Of a DNA stretch of 64,000 bases, positions 35,062 through 45,920 are shown piece by piece (positions within the stretch are counted from its first letter, which is position 1; the number at the start of each line of letters is the position of its first letter). The stretch covers positions 177,950,148 through 178,014,147 of the forward strand of contig CM071598.1 of the NCBI GenBank assembly GCA_036435485.1, given 5' to 3'. Both the position numbers and the translations under genes were made by a program. The notes beneath the pieces were generated by a model. It searched no databases. It saw only the letters and a program-made list of their open reading frames with translations, and was not told where the DNA came from. Origin of the DNA: Saposhnikovia divaricata. Lineage: Eukaryota > Streptophyta > Magnoliopsida > Apiales > Apiaceae.

Positions 35062-37925
35062 ATGTTAAAATACCCGTTCCCATCATCAGTCTGTTTAACT
35101 TGTAGACCTAAGAAATAGCTCATTTCTCCCATCATGCTCATTTGATATCTAGACTGCATTAGCTTTGAAAATTTCTCACAAAGCTTTGAATTAGTTGACC
35201 CAAATATGATATCATCAACATAAATTTGAACTAACAGCAAATCCTTACCATGATTCAAATAAAACAAAGTTTTATCAATTGTACCTCTTTTGAATCCACT
35301 TTCTAGTAAGAATTGAGCCAAAGTTTCATACCAGGCTCTTGAAGCTTGCTTTAGTCCATAAAGTGCTTTGTTCAGTCTATAGACATGATCTGAATATTTA
35401 GGATCAATGAAATCATGAGGTTGCTCAACACATACCTCCTCTTCCAATTCTCCATTTAGAAAAGTACTTTTTACATCCATCTGGAAAACCTTGAACTTCT
35501 TGTGGGCTGTATATGCAAGAAAGATCCTGATAGCTTCTAGCCTTACAACAGGAGCAAAAGTATCATCATAGTCTATTCCTTCCTATTAGGAATATCCCTT
35601 TGCAACTAGCCTTGCTTTATTCCTTACAATGGTGTCATCTGAATCTGTCTTGTTTCTAAACACCCACTTTGTACCCACAATTGACCTACCTTTTTGTCTT
35701 GGTACCAGTTTCCAGACTTCATTTCTTTTAAATTCATTTAGTTCTTCTTGCATTGTTGTAACCCAATCAGCATCATTGAGTGCATCTTCAACTTTCTTAG
35801 GTTCCTCCTTTGATAGAAAGTTATGATAAAGACATTCATTTTAAGTTGCACTTCTGGTTTTAACACCTGCATCATGATTCCCAATAATTAAATCAGGAGT
35901 ATGACTTTTAGTCCATTTTCTTGCTGATGGTAAATCATTAATTGAATTTGATGCTCCCCCTGGATTGGTGTTATCTTCAAAAGAACTAGAATCATTAGAA
36001 GCTCCCCTTGAGATAGTGCTATCTCCTCCTGAAGTAATGTCATAATTATCACTTGAATTTGTTTTTGACGAACCTCCTCTTGATGCTTGATTTGAATCAG
36101 TATTGATGGTTTCTTGATGTTGCTCCCCCTCAACATTTGCATTGTTGGCCTCACCATCAGTAATTGGTGCATTATCAGGAGTGGGTGGATCATCAGGATC
36201 TGATGAAGTATCAGTATCTGACATGATTTCATCAGGATTCTTGGTAGCTTCATTTGCAAAAATCAAGCTATCATGTGAGTCTTCAGCAATTCCTGTTATC
36301 TTCTTATCATCAAAAGATATATTGATAGACTCCATGACTGTCTTTGTTCTTAGATTGTAAACTTTAAAGGCTCTTGTAGTTGGATAGCCAATAAAGATGC
36401 CCCCATCAGCCTTAGTCTAAAATTTTCCTAATTATTCAGGATGAGGTCTTAGAATAAAGCACTTGCAGCCAAATACATGTAGATGCTTCAGACTAGGCTT
36501 CTTTTCTTTAATCATTAGATAAGGAGTTACACCATGCCTGTTGATTAAAGTAATGTTCTGAGTATAGCATGATGTGTTGACTGCTTCTGCCCAGAAATAT
36601 GTAGGTAGTTTATCTTCCTCCAACATAGTTCTGCCAGCTACAATGAGAGTTTTGTTCTTTCTTTCAACTACTCCATTTTGCTGGGGTGTGCCAGGAGCAG
36701 AGAATTATTGAACTATTCCTTTGTATTTGCAAAACTATTCCTTTACTGAATTTTTGAATTCAGTTCCATTATCACTTCTTAGAATCTTGACTTTATACTT
36801 TGTGCCAGTTTCAATGAGTCACACATGATCCAAAAGTATCTCAACAGTTTCATCTTTTCTGTGCAGAAAATATACCCATGTAAATCTAGTATATTCATCA
36901 ACAATAATTAGAGTATACCTTTTCTTACTGATGGACATTATGTTGACTATTTCAAATAAGTCAAGGTGAAGCATGTGATATGGTTCATCAATTGAGGATT
37001 CAGTTTTACTCTTCAATGATGTCCTTCTCTATTTAGCCTTCTAACAAGCATCACAGAGTCCATCAGGAGTATACAATGCTTTTGGTAATCCTCTCACCAA
37101 GTCTTTCTTAACCAACTCATTGATGTTGTTGAAGTTGAGATGAGAAAGCTTCTTGTGCCAATTCCAACTTTCATCTACTGAGACTTTACTGATGAGACAT
37201 GTGGAGGATCCATCAGTATTGGTGTAGATGTTGGCTTCATAAATGTTACCATGTCTTTGACCAGTTAAGACAATCCTTCCAGATACTTTACTGACTACTT
37301 CAAAATGAGTATCATTAAAGTTGACATGATAATCTCATTCTGTGATTTGACTAACACTAAACAGATTGTTTTTGAGTCCTTTCACCAGAGCTACTTGATC
37401 AATGATGACATTTCCAATGATTATCTTCCCATATCCCAAAGTTTGTCCAATGTTGCCATCTCCATAAGACACTGCTGGGCCAGCTTTCTCCTCAAATTCT
37501 GATAACAGGGTTTTGTTTCCAGTCATATGAACAGAACATTCACTATCCATGACCAACACATTTTTCTTTTTACCCTGCAATCAGAAACACTGGAAAACTC
37601 AGTTAGAATTTTTAAGAACCCACACTTGTTGGGTTCTGTTTGCATGCACTTTAACATTTTTATCAACAGAAGTCTTTTTGACAAAAGTAGTCTTGTCAAG
37701 AATGATTCCACTAGAATTTTCCTTGTCAGTATCAGAATTAGTAGATGCATGCTTCTTATTGACATTCTTAACTTTACCAGAAATTGTACTTTTATTGAAT
37801 TTAGGCAAAGGCTCATAATAATTGTAGTACAAATTGTGGTATTCTTCACATGTATTAATAGAATGCCATTTACTACCGCAATGAAAACATGGATTCTGTG
37901 GTTTATAAAATACTGATCTATTCCT
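35062..37925 (-). pseudogene. Copia pol: protease, integrase, reverse transcriptase
   Basis: Read in one main frame with many stops. A zinc knuckle CFHCGSKWHSINTC (37875-37920). A protease-like DSECSVHMTG at about 37545, where the catalytic D-S-G is altered to D-S-E. A GAG-pre-integrase HHCC with WHKKLSHLN and LCDAC. An integrase with HLDLFEI, SDNGTEF and PQQNGVVER holding the D, D and E. The C-terminal GKC-type region LKHLHVFGCKCF, then a Ser/Asp-rich linker (35850-36335). An RT with FQMDVKSTFLNGELEEEV and YVDDIIFGS. The frame is broken at, for example, 36819-36821 (TGA), about 37028-37045 (two TAG) and 35583-35588 (TAA TAG). The C-terminal RT and RNase H are missing. Confidence 0.9.
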
Positions 37926-37929
37926 AATG

Positions 37930-38483
37930 GGGTTAAATATCAAATTGGTCACTGAAGTGGAGGCCAAATATCACTTTACTCATTGATTTCAACGGGATCT
38001 CATTTGAATCACTTAAGTCACAATAAATATCAAACAGATACATCTAAATATGTGATCGAGAATTAAAATAATTTTTTTGTAAGTTCAATACATTTTTCTT
38101 CAATGCCACCATAACCAAATGAAAAGTCATGAGTTCTAATATTTTAGATAATATATTTAAAAATTTTAAAATTTATTTAATATTTATATTTAATTTTCTA
38201 GTTATTTTATTTGATTTATTTAAAAATAAATAGTAAATAGATTTTAGAAAAATTAAATATATTATCTAAAATATTAGAATCCATGACTTTTTATTTTGTT
38301 ATGGTGGCATTGAAGAAAAATGTATAGAAATTAACAAAAAATTATTTTAATTCTCGATCACATATTTATAGGTATCTGTTTGATATTTATTATGATTTAA
38401 GTGATCCAAATGAGACCCCGCTGAAATCAGTGAGTAAAGTGATATATGGCCACCACTTCAATGACCTATTTGATATTTATCCC
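37930..38483. mobile_element. MULE-like MITE in the copia coding region
   Basis: A long inverted repeat: GGGTTAAATATCAAATTGG at the left pairs with CCTATTTGATATTTATCCC at the right and continues for more than 60 bp (treatment of gtgagtaaagtgata on both arms). It is flanked by attcctaatg (37920-37929 and 38484-38493). A 9-10 bp duplication and GGG-type long TIRs fit Mutator-like elements. Removing it rejoins the copia frame between two zinc-knuckle regions. Confidence 0.85.
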
Positions 38484-38493
38484 ATTCCTAATG

Positions 38494-39250
38494 TCAGACT
38501 TAGGAACTACAGTAGCCTTCTTTTTACTCCTGCAATCAATAGCAAGATGATTAGAGTTACCACAGTTAAAGCATGATTTCCTTGGTGCATTTGGAATATA
38601 CTTATAATTATTCTATTTATTTATTCCAAGTTTACCATTTCTATTTCTCTTAGCAGTAGTTGTTTTCTTTTTATCTGTAACTTCACAGATTTTGTCTCTC
38701 AGTTGTTTCTTAGACAAAAGACCTATATTCTTTGAATTTGTAAATTTAATAGTTTTAGACACACTCTCTGTATTTTATTTAGTAGAAGTTGATCCCTTTT
38801 CAGTAACTGAATTGGAATCTTTACTATATACAAAATTGACAAGTTTAATATCAGATTTGGTGTTGTCTATTACATCTCTGTAGGTCTTTGGTTTTGTTGA
38901 CTCTCTAAAAACAACTTTTCCATTATTCTTTTTCTGATCTGTTTCCGGTTTATAACCTAGACACTTTTTATAATTTTTCTCAGTGATTATTTCATGTGTC
39001 TATGTTCCAGAGTGAGTCCAGGTTCTGAGTTTCTCATTAGCATCTTCAAGTTCTTTTTCAAGAGCAGTACATCTAAATTCCATTTCTAATTTCATGTGCC
39101 TAGCCTTATCACATTCATTTTGTACTTCTTGCATAAAGAGTAACTCAGCTTCTAGATGATCATTTCTATTAGACAATTCTGACATCTCAGATATAATTCT
39201 AGCATTTTCAAGAGATTAACTTCTAAAGTTAATATGCAGAGACTTTAAAG
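38494..39250 (-). pseudogene. Copia gag-pol intermediate region
   Basis: Translated on the minus strand, it shows a coiled-coil piece (LSNRNDHLEAELLFMQEV, 39000-39185), a Lys/Asn-rich stretch, and a second knuckle-like CFNCGNSNHLAIDC around 38540-38580. Several stops. In intact relatives this is part of the gag-pol polyprotein. Confidence 0.65.
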
Positions 39251-39256
39251 ATGATC

Positions 39257-40451
39257 TTAACTCAGAAACATTATCAGTATCAAAATCAAAAAAGGTACCT
39301 TATTACCAGGAGCAGCAATCTCATCAACATTTGCCATCAATGCATAGTTCACCTTTTCCTCTTCAGATTCTGAGGAAGAGTCCATCCAATCCTTGCTTGA
39401 TGAGATAAGAGCTTTGGTCTTAGCCTTTTTGCATTCAGTTGCAAAGGGACCCATTCCATCACAGTTGTAGCATTTGACCTTTGACTTCATTCTTCTTGTA
39501 CCTGTTCTTGTCAGCATTGAAAGGTTTCTTCTGAAAGTTGCTTTGTCTTCTAGCCTTTCTGAACTTCATCTTTTTGAAGCCTTTGACTATCATAGCAACC
39601 ATTTCCATCATGTAAGAATCAGTAGAGTCATCATCAGTATCAGTATTAGGATTAGCATCAGGATCTGATGATGAGTCATCAGTATTGGACTCAACTACTC
39701 TACTTCTTCTCCTTGAAACCTCCACAGCTTTTCCTTTTGATTTTGATTCAACATTTAAAGCAACAGCCTTTGCTTTGTTGTTTTTCTTATTCTTCCTTTG
39801 TTGAACCTCAAGATCATGGGTTCTTAGCATCCCATAAACTTCATCAAGAGACACAACATTAAGATCATACTGATGCCTAATGATAGAGGTTTGAGTATCC
39901 CACTCCTAAGATAAAGCTCTAAGAAACTTGGTGTTTGAGTCCTCTGGATCATACTCTTTACCTACCAGGGATAAATTATTCAATAGTGTCAGAAATCTAT
40001 CATACAGATCAGTGAGGCTTTCATCAGATTTTGCATCAAACTGTTCATACTCTTGAATCAACAGAGCCCTTCTGTTCCTTTTGATAGATTCAGTGCCTTG
40101 GCATTGAGTTTCCAAAGTTTCCTAGATCTCTTTAGCAGTTTTACATGCTATCACTCGGTTTGACATGACAGCATCAAGGCTATTATGAAGGATATTCTTC
40201 ACCTTTGCATCTCTGAGTACTTCAGCCTTTTCCTCAGGAGTCCATTCAGCCTTTGTCTTCTGAACATAGTGCTCAGGTACAGTATCTGTTCTAGCAACCA
40301 GTCTCTTAGGGATATATGGGCCATCATATATCCGATCAAGATAGTTAGGATCAGTTGCCTCCAGATACATCAACATCTTTACCCTTCATGTAGGGTATTC
40401 AGCCTTTTTGAGGACAGGAATTTTAATACTCTCATACTTGCTCGTCGACAT
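39257..40451 (-). pseudogene. Copia gag (capsid/nucleocapsid) pseudogene
   Basis: Start MSTSKYESIKIPVLKKAEYP at 40451, just inside the PBS. Capsid (UBN2-type) motifs: YLEATDPNYLDRIYDGPYIP, LTDLYDRFLTLLNNL and LDEVYGMLRTHDLEV. A basic/acidic tail follows and a nucleocapsid knuckle CYNCDGMGPFATEC, in which the zinc-binding His is replaced by Pro. In-frame stops include TGA at 40386-40388, where related gags have Trp, and TAG at 40122-40124, where Trp is expected. A frameshift lies near 39500. Confidence 0.88.
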
Positions 40452-40485
40452 CTTAAGATCATTTCTGATTGTAATTAATCAGTTT

Positions 40486-40497
40486 GCTCTGATACCA
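40486..40497 (-). promoter_or_regulatory. Primer-binding site, initiator tRNA-Met
   Basis: On the minus strand TGGTATCAGAGC, complementary to the 3' end of tRNA-iMet, 2 bases inside the 5' LTR. This primes minus-strand DNA synthesis in most plant copia elements and confirms the orientation. Confidence 0.92.
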
Positions 40498-40804
40498 ATT
40501 GTTACCTAGTAACGAACAATGTAGAAGGGGGGTTGAATACAATTGTATAAGATTTTTGACGTTTTTAACAAAAATGATAACACAAGTATGAATAAATAAC
40601 AGCTTTATTAAATCTGATATAAAACTATTACAAACTCTCTCAAGAAATTCTGATATTCTTAAGAGCTGCTAGGTTTGAAGATATCTTGTGTAAGCGATTA
40701 CTTAAATGTAAAACCTAAACTGTGTTTATATACATCACACAGTTGCCCTATCAATTACAAGATATGTCAAATCAATTAAAAATTGTTTACAATGCATACA
40801 CTAC

Positions 40805-41265
40805 AAGAAAAACGGCCTTTCCTACCGTTTATTTCCTACCGACGCATTTTCTACTGACCATTTCCTACCGTTTTTCAAGTCAAATGACTATTTCCTACCT
40901 GACCCATAGCCGGTAGGAAATGCCTCCACATTTCCTACCGAAGTTAGTAGGAAATGAGTCGAGTGGGACCCGCAAGGCCACGTCAATGTTCGGCCGCAAT
41001 GAAACGACGTCGTTTCACTCATACCATTTCCTACCGTCTCACTACGGTTGGAAATGAGTGACACATTTCCTACCGACATCGGTAGGAAATGAGTGTTGTG
41101 TGCCCCAAGTGCCATGTGGCAGTGCAGCTTTATGTGTAGCATTTCCTACCGCGTGTAGGCGGTAGGAAATGCCTCGCCTATTCACCAGCAAATGTCTACT
41201 TGGCGGCTTTTGATTGGTTGACGTGTCGGTGGACATTTCCTACCGATAAGTGGTAGGAAATGAGC
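40805..41265. repeat. CACTA left subterminal repeat region
   Basis: About 15 copies of (c)atttcctaccg or its inverse cggtaggaaatg in 460 bp, in both orientations and irregularly spaced. The sequence in between is GC-richer than the surroundings (acgtcaatgttcggccgcaa). Confidence 0.85.
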
Positions 41266-41439
41266 TGTGCAAAAAAATAAAATCTTATCAACTAAATAAA
41301 AATAAAAATTTTTGAATCACATTAAAAATTTAAATAAAAAATAGGGAAAAAAATAAAATTCGAATTAAAATACATAAAATCGCAAATATTAATACTCACT
41401 ATTTTTGTGATGCATGTCACACTAGATTCACTAATTTTC

Positions 41440-43425
41440 TTTTATTTTTTTACTTTAACCCCTAAACTAGCTTTCGTTTCGGATTCTTGATTCAATTATT
41501 TTGAAATAAAATTTCAACGATCGAACCGTACGGGAGTCAAGATCAATCTTTTTAAATGTTATTCCAAAATTTTAAAAAAATAATAAATTTATTTGATTAG
41601 GTAATTTAATGGTCAACTAGTACTTTGACTTTAACCCCTAAACTAGTTTTCGTTCTCGATTCTTGATTTGATTATTTTGAAATAGAATTTCGACGATCGA
41701 ACCGTCCGGGAGTCAAGATCAATCTTTTTAATGTTATTCCAAAATTTTAAAAAGTAATAAATTTATTTGATTAGCTAATTCAACGGTCAACTTGTAATTT
41801 GACTTTAATCCCTAAACTAGTTTTCGTTCTCGATTCTTGATTCGAATATTTTGAAATAGAATTTCGATGATCGAACCATACTGGAATCAAGATCAATATT
41901 TTTAAATGTTATTCCAAAATTTAAAAAAATAATAAATTTATTTGGTTAGCTAATTTAACGATCAACAAGTAATTTGACTTTAACCACTAAACTAGTTTTC
42001 GTTCACGATTCTTGATTCGATCATTTTGAAATAGAATTTCGACGATCGAACCGTACGGAAGTCAAGATCAATCTTTTTAAATGTTATTCCAAAATTTTTG
42101 AAAAATAATAAATTTTTTTGGTTGGGTAATTTAACGGTCAACTAGTAATTTGAATTTAACCACTAAACTAGTTTTCGTTCCCGATTCTTGATTCGATTAT
42201 TTTGAAATAGAATTTCGACGATCGAACCGTACGGGAGTCAATATCAATCTTTTTAAATGTTATTCCAAAATTTTAAAAAAATAATAAATTTATTTGATTA
42301 GTTAATTTAAAGGTCAACTAGTTATTTGACTTTAACCTCTAAACTAGTTTTCGTTCCCGATTCTTGATTCCATTATTTTGAAACTGAATTTCGACGATGA
42401 ACCATACGGGAGTCAAGATCAATCTTTTTAAATCATATACTAAAATTTTAAAAAATTTAAAAATTTATTTGATTATGTAATTAAACGGTCAACTAGTAAT
42501 TTGACTTTAATCCCTAAACTAGTTCAACTAGTAATTTGACTTTAATCCCTAAACTAGTTTTCGTTCCCGATTCTTGATTCGATCATTTTGAAATAGAATT
42601 TCGACGATCTAACCGTACGGAAGTCAAGATTAATCTTTTTAAATGTTATTCCAAAATTTTTTAAAAATAATAAAATTTTTTTGGTTGGGTAAGTTAACGG
42701 TCAACTAGTAATTTGACTTTAACCACTAAACTAGTTTTCGTTCCCGATTCTTGATTCGATTATTTTGAAATAGAATTTCGATGATCGAACCATACGGGAG
42801 TCAAGATCAATATTTTTAAATGTTATTCCAAAATTTTAACAAAAATAATAAATTTATTTGATTAGTTAATTCAAAGGTCAACTAGTTCTTTGACTTTAAC
42901 CTCTAAACTAGTTTTCGTTCCCGATTCTTGATTCCATTATTTTGAAATTGAATTTCCACGATGAACCATATGAGAGTCAAGATTAATCTTTTTAAATCAT
43001 ATACTAAAATTTTAAAAATTTATTTGATTATGTAATTAAGCAGTCAAGTAGTAATTTGACTTTAATCCCTAAACTAGTTTTCGTTCCCGATTCTTGATTC
43101 GATTATTTTAAAATAGAATTTCGATGACCAAACCGTACGGGAGTCAGGATCAATCTTTTTAAATTTTATTCCAAAATTTTAAGAAAAATAATAAATTTAT
43201 TTGATTAAGTAATTTAAAGTCACCTAGTAATTTGATTTTAACCCCTAAACTAGTTTTCGTTCTCGATTCTTGATTATATTATTTTGAAATAGAATTTTGA
43301 CAATCGAACCGTATGGGAGTCAAAATCAATATTTTTAAATCTTATTCCAAAATATTTAAAATTTAATAAATTTATTTGATTAATTAATAACGGTCAACTA
43401 GTAATTTGACTTTAACCCATATTTA
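41440..43425. repeat. Satellite-like array inside CACTA, period about 176 bp
   Basis: Eleven or so head-to-tail units. Each has ctaaactagttttcgttccc, gattcttgattcgattattt, gaatttcgacgatcgaaccg, tacgggagtcaagatcaatc and a tail with ggtcaactagtaatttgact. Starts of the ctaaactag motif lie near 41463, 41637, 41815, 41993, 42168, 42343, 42552, 42728, 42906, 43071 and 43247. One unit has an extra local duplication of about 35 bp near 42515. Confidence 0.9.
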
Positions 43426-43954
43426 TTACAAAATAATTTCAACCTTATTTATTTATTTTGTTAAACTCATTGTATATTAGTGCGCGTAGTTCCAAAACAA
43501 AATTATGCACTTACAAATTAATTTTTTTTTAAATTATTCACGATCTTTAACAACTTAGCTTCCACAACTTATGGTTGTAGTTTAGGGGTTATATTTAGGG
43601 TTACTAGGGTTGGACTTTATTTTTTGAATTTTTTTTTTTAACGATTTAACCGTACGGATCTCATTATCACTGCAAATTAGTCATGTGTGAAAAAAATTGT
43701 GATTTTTAACATTCATTTGACGTGATTTTATAAGGAAAAACCCCTATTTTAACAATAATTTGTACTAATCCATTTTTCTAGTTCTATTTTTTAACGATCC
43801 AACCATGAGAATTTCAAGATCACTATGAATTAGTGACATTTGCAAAAAAATTGTGATTTTTAAAGTTCATTTGTAAGGACTTTTTAATGAAAAAGTAATA
43901 AACAAGGTATTGTGGTTATATAATTTTAGAGTAACATTAAAACACAAGAAACAC

Positions 43955-44025
43955 CTTAGCATAATGGTTGGAGGTAGTACAAATTTCGCTGGAGATGTGG
44001 GTTCGAATTCCGCTGCCTTATTTTT
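43955..44025 (+). mobile_element. tRNA-like (SINE-type) sequence inside CACTA
   Basis: tagcataatggttgg (A-box-like) and gtgggttcgaattccgc (B-box-like) lie about 35 bp apart, as in the fragment at 27785. Possibly a SINE remnant carried by the CACTA element. Confidence 0.4.
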
Positions 44026-44029
44026 CATT

Positions 44030-44340
44030 TTTTTCCCATTTCCTACCGGTTTACGGTAGGAAATGGTATCATGCGGTAGGAAATGATAATTCACGAAAAA
44101 TACAAAATGAGCGCCTAAATCAAAAATTCGAAATGAGCGTCCAAATCAAAATTCAATATGGCGCCCAGAGTCATTTCCTACCGACTTGCGGTAGGAAATG
44201 ATAATTCACGAAAAATTTAAAATGACCGCCTAAACCAAAAATTCGAAATGAGCGCCCAAATCAAAATTCAAAATGGCGCCCAAAGTCATTTCCTACCGCA
44301 AATTGGTAGGAAATATAGAAGTGCGGTAGGAAATGTGTAA
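44030..44340. repeat. CACTA internal atttcctaccg cluster
   Basis: Further copies of atttcctaccg/cggtaggaaatg lie with a repeated gaaaatttaaaatgaccgcc / aaatgagcgcccaaatcaaa block (two to three copies, about 110 bp apart). Confidence 0.7.
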
Positions 44341-44701
44341 TTCAGATTTATAAAACAATAACTTTCTTCATTCCCCTTCACTTCAACTCTCTTCTCCACC
44401 TCTCCATCTTTTACTATTCTTATTAACTCTCTTCATTTTTTTCATCTCGATTTTCTTCTTCATCACCATTATTTAGGTACAAATCTTTACCCTTTTTTAT
44501 ATATCCATTTGATTTACATATAATATGTGTGTGTTTGTGTTAGTTCAATTTGAATAATATTTGTATGTTTGAATTACATATAGTATTCTTCAATTTGATT
44601 AGTTCAAACTTTCATTTTGTTTGCTATTTGAGCTCATTAACTTTCATTTGTGTATGTATATATGTATAATTTTTTGTTCCGTTTTTTATGAAAATTGTTA
44701 G

Positions 44702-44818
44702 GACTTGATACAAATTAAAAGAACTTTTCGAAAGAAGGCTAAAGAGAACTATTCGGATGAAGGCGATGTTGAAGGTAATGACAAAGACAATTATGATGAC
44801 CACTTCAAGAGTGATTAG
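44702..44818 (+). pseudogene. Exon-like fragment in CACTA
   Basis: After a long T-rich stretch and ttgttag (acceptor-like), an open frame reads DLIQIKRTFRKKAKENYSDE, then GDVEGNDKDNYDDHFKSD and a stop at 44816. A pyrimidine-rich leader precedes it (44390-44470). It may be the last exon of a former transposase or a captured gene. The family is not recognised. Confidence 0.4.
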
Positions 44819-45054
44819 TTTAGGTTTTTAAATTTTTATTTTGATTTGTTGTAATGATTGTATTTTAGTAATTTGTACAAATATTTTGCAGATGTAACTT
44901 TAATTTGTTAATTTTATGGTGATGAAGGCGAATTACGATTTATGATAGATGTTTGATTTATATTTTTGATTGTATGCTTGTGAATTAGATATTGATTTTG
45001 TTATGCAATGTGTATGCTTTTGAATCAATGAAGAACATTTATTTTTAAAAAAGT

Positions 45055-45575
45055 TGCCCAGTTTTTCCTACCGCCTTCAAGCCATTTCCCACCGTTATTA
45101 CCATTCGAAACCTAGTATTTCCTACCGTCTTCAAAACATTTCTTACCGCATTCATAAGAACGGTAGGAAATAATGAATAGCGGTAGGAAATGGCCGTAGG
45201 AAATGCCATTTTACAAGGTGCCTGAAACAATTCCTACCAAAGTGTGCAAAAGTGGTCGGTAGGAAATGGCTCTGCACTTGCTACAATTTCCACGTCAGCA
45301 GCTGACGTGGCTGATGATGTGTGCGGGGCCCGTCCACGTGTCATATGACATGGCATCTGACATGTCGCCACATCATCGTCCAAGTTGGCATGTGGGTCCC
45401 CGCCATGTGGCATGCCACGTCATCATGTGGGACCCACGTTGACCCGGTCAATATCATTTCCTACCAAAGTCATTTCCCACTTAAGCATTTCCTACCGTAC
45501 GGGGCCGGTAGAAAGTGCGGCATTTCCTACCGATTTTGGGCCTTTTCCTACCGATTTGACGGTAGGAAAAAGTCG
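45055..45575. repeat. CACTA right subterminal repeat region
   Basis: Many catttcctaccg/cggtaggaaatg copies in both orientations, with GC-rich cacgtcatcatgtgggaccc sequence between, ending in gtcgtttttcttgtagtg. Confidence 0.85.
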
Positions 45576-45809
45576 TTTTTCTTGTAGTGATATCCTAACT
45601 GATAGCTACGATCCTATAAAATAGGAGTCGATAAATCAATCTTCCTTGATATCTGGACTAATATAAATCTTCATGTAATCTTGATCAGCTTCCAATACTG
45701 ATAACAACCCTAATACTGACATTGTACTACTGATGACGTCAACATCAGTATCTGATCAGAAGTCCAGATCCTGATATCACTTGAATCAATATCTAACACG
45801 CACCCCTTA

Positions 45810-45920
45810 TATACAATTGGAAGTTGAGAAAGAAAATGAAAATTCAACTTGTAATTTTCAATTGCATATGAGGTTGCATATGCAACCACATATGCAACTA
45901 AATGCAACCTATTGCGCCGC
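45810..45920. repeat. Continuation of the ttgcatatgcaa repeat
   Basis: tatacaattggaagttgaga, aaattcaacttgtaattttc and ggttgcatatgcaaccacat continue the array at 28490-28936, which the copia insertion split. Confidence 0.7.

Larger units (their letters stand above)
40799..45589. mobile_element. Non-autonomous CACTA (En/Spm) transposon, 4791 bp
   Basis: TIRs CACTACAAGAAAAACG at both ends, a 3-bp target duplication ATA (40796-40798 and 45590-45592), and an empty site in the other LTR (gcatatcctaac). Both subterminal regions hold many direct and inverted copies of catttcctaccg, the dense short repeats that bind the transposase in CACTA elements. No TNPA or TNPD coding region was seen; the centre is a satellite array and a small exon-like piece. 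It was presumably mobilised in trans. Confidence 0.95.
28942..45798 (-). mobile_element. Ty1/copia LTR retrotransposon with extra post-pol ORF
   Basis: The whole element is present: LTRs at 28942-29447 and 40500-45798 (the latter about 505 bp once the CACTA insertion is removed), TG...CA ends, and a 5-bp target duplication CGCAC (28937-28941 and 45799-45803). A tRNA-Met PBS lies beside the 5' LTR. Order on the minus strand: 5' LTR, PBS, gag, protease-integrase-RT, a large additional frame, 3' LTR. About 28 differences between LTRs were counted by eye (roughly 5-6%), so it is not very young. The pol order and extra frame suggest a Sirevirus-like lineage. Confidence 0.92.
40500..45798 (-). repeat. 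5' LTR of the copia element, split by CACTA
   Basis: LTR segments 40500-40798 and 45590-45798 together match 28942-29447. The TATA-like TATATAAAC (40724-40732, minus) is kept, but U3 is separated by the 4.8-kb insertion only about 65 bp upstream of it. The promoter is therefore probably disabled. Confidence 0.92.

Noticed and set aside
41440..43425. CRISPR-like array
   Set aside because: Units are contiguous without spacers and lie inside a plant CACTA transposon; it is a satellite.
40818..45567. Frames rich in HFLPTxVGNV/ISYR
   Set aside because: They are translations of the cggtaggaaatg subterminal repeats, not genes.
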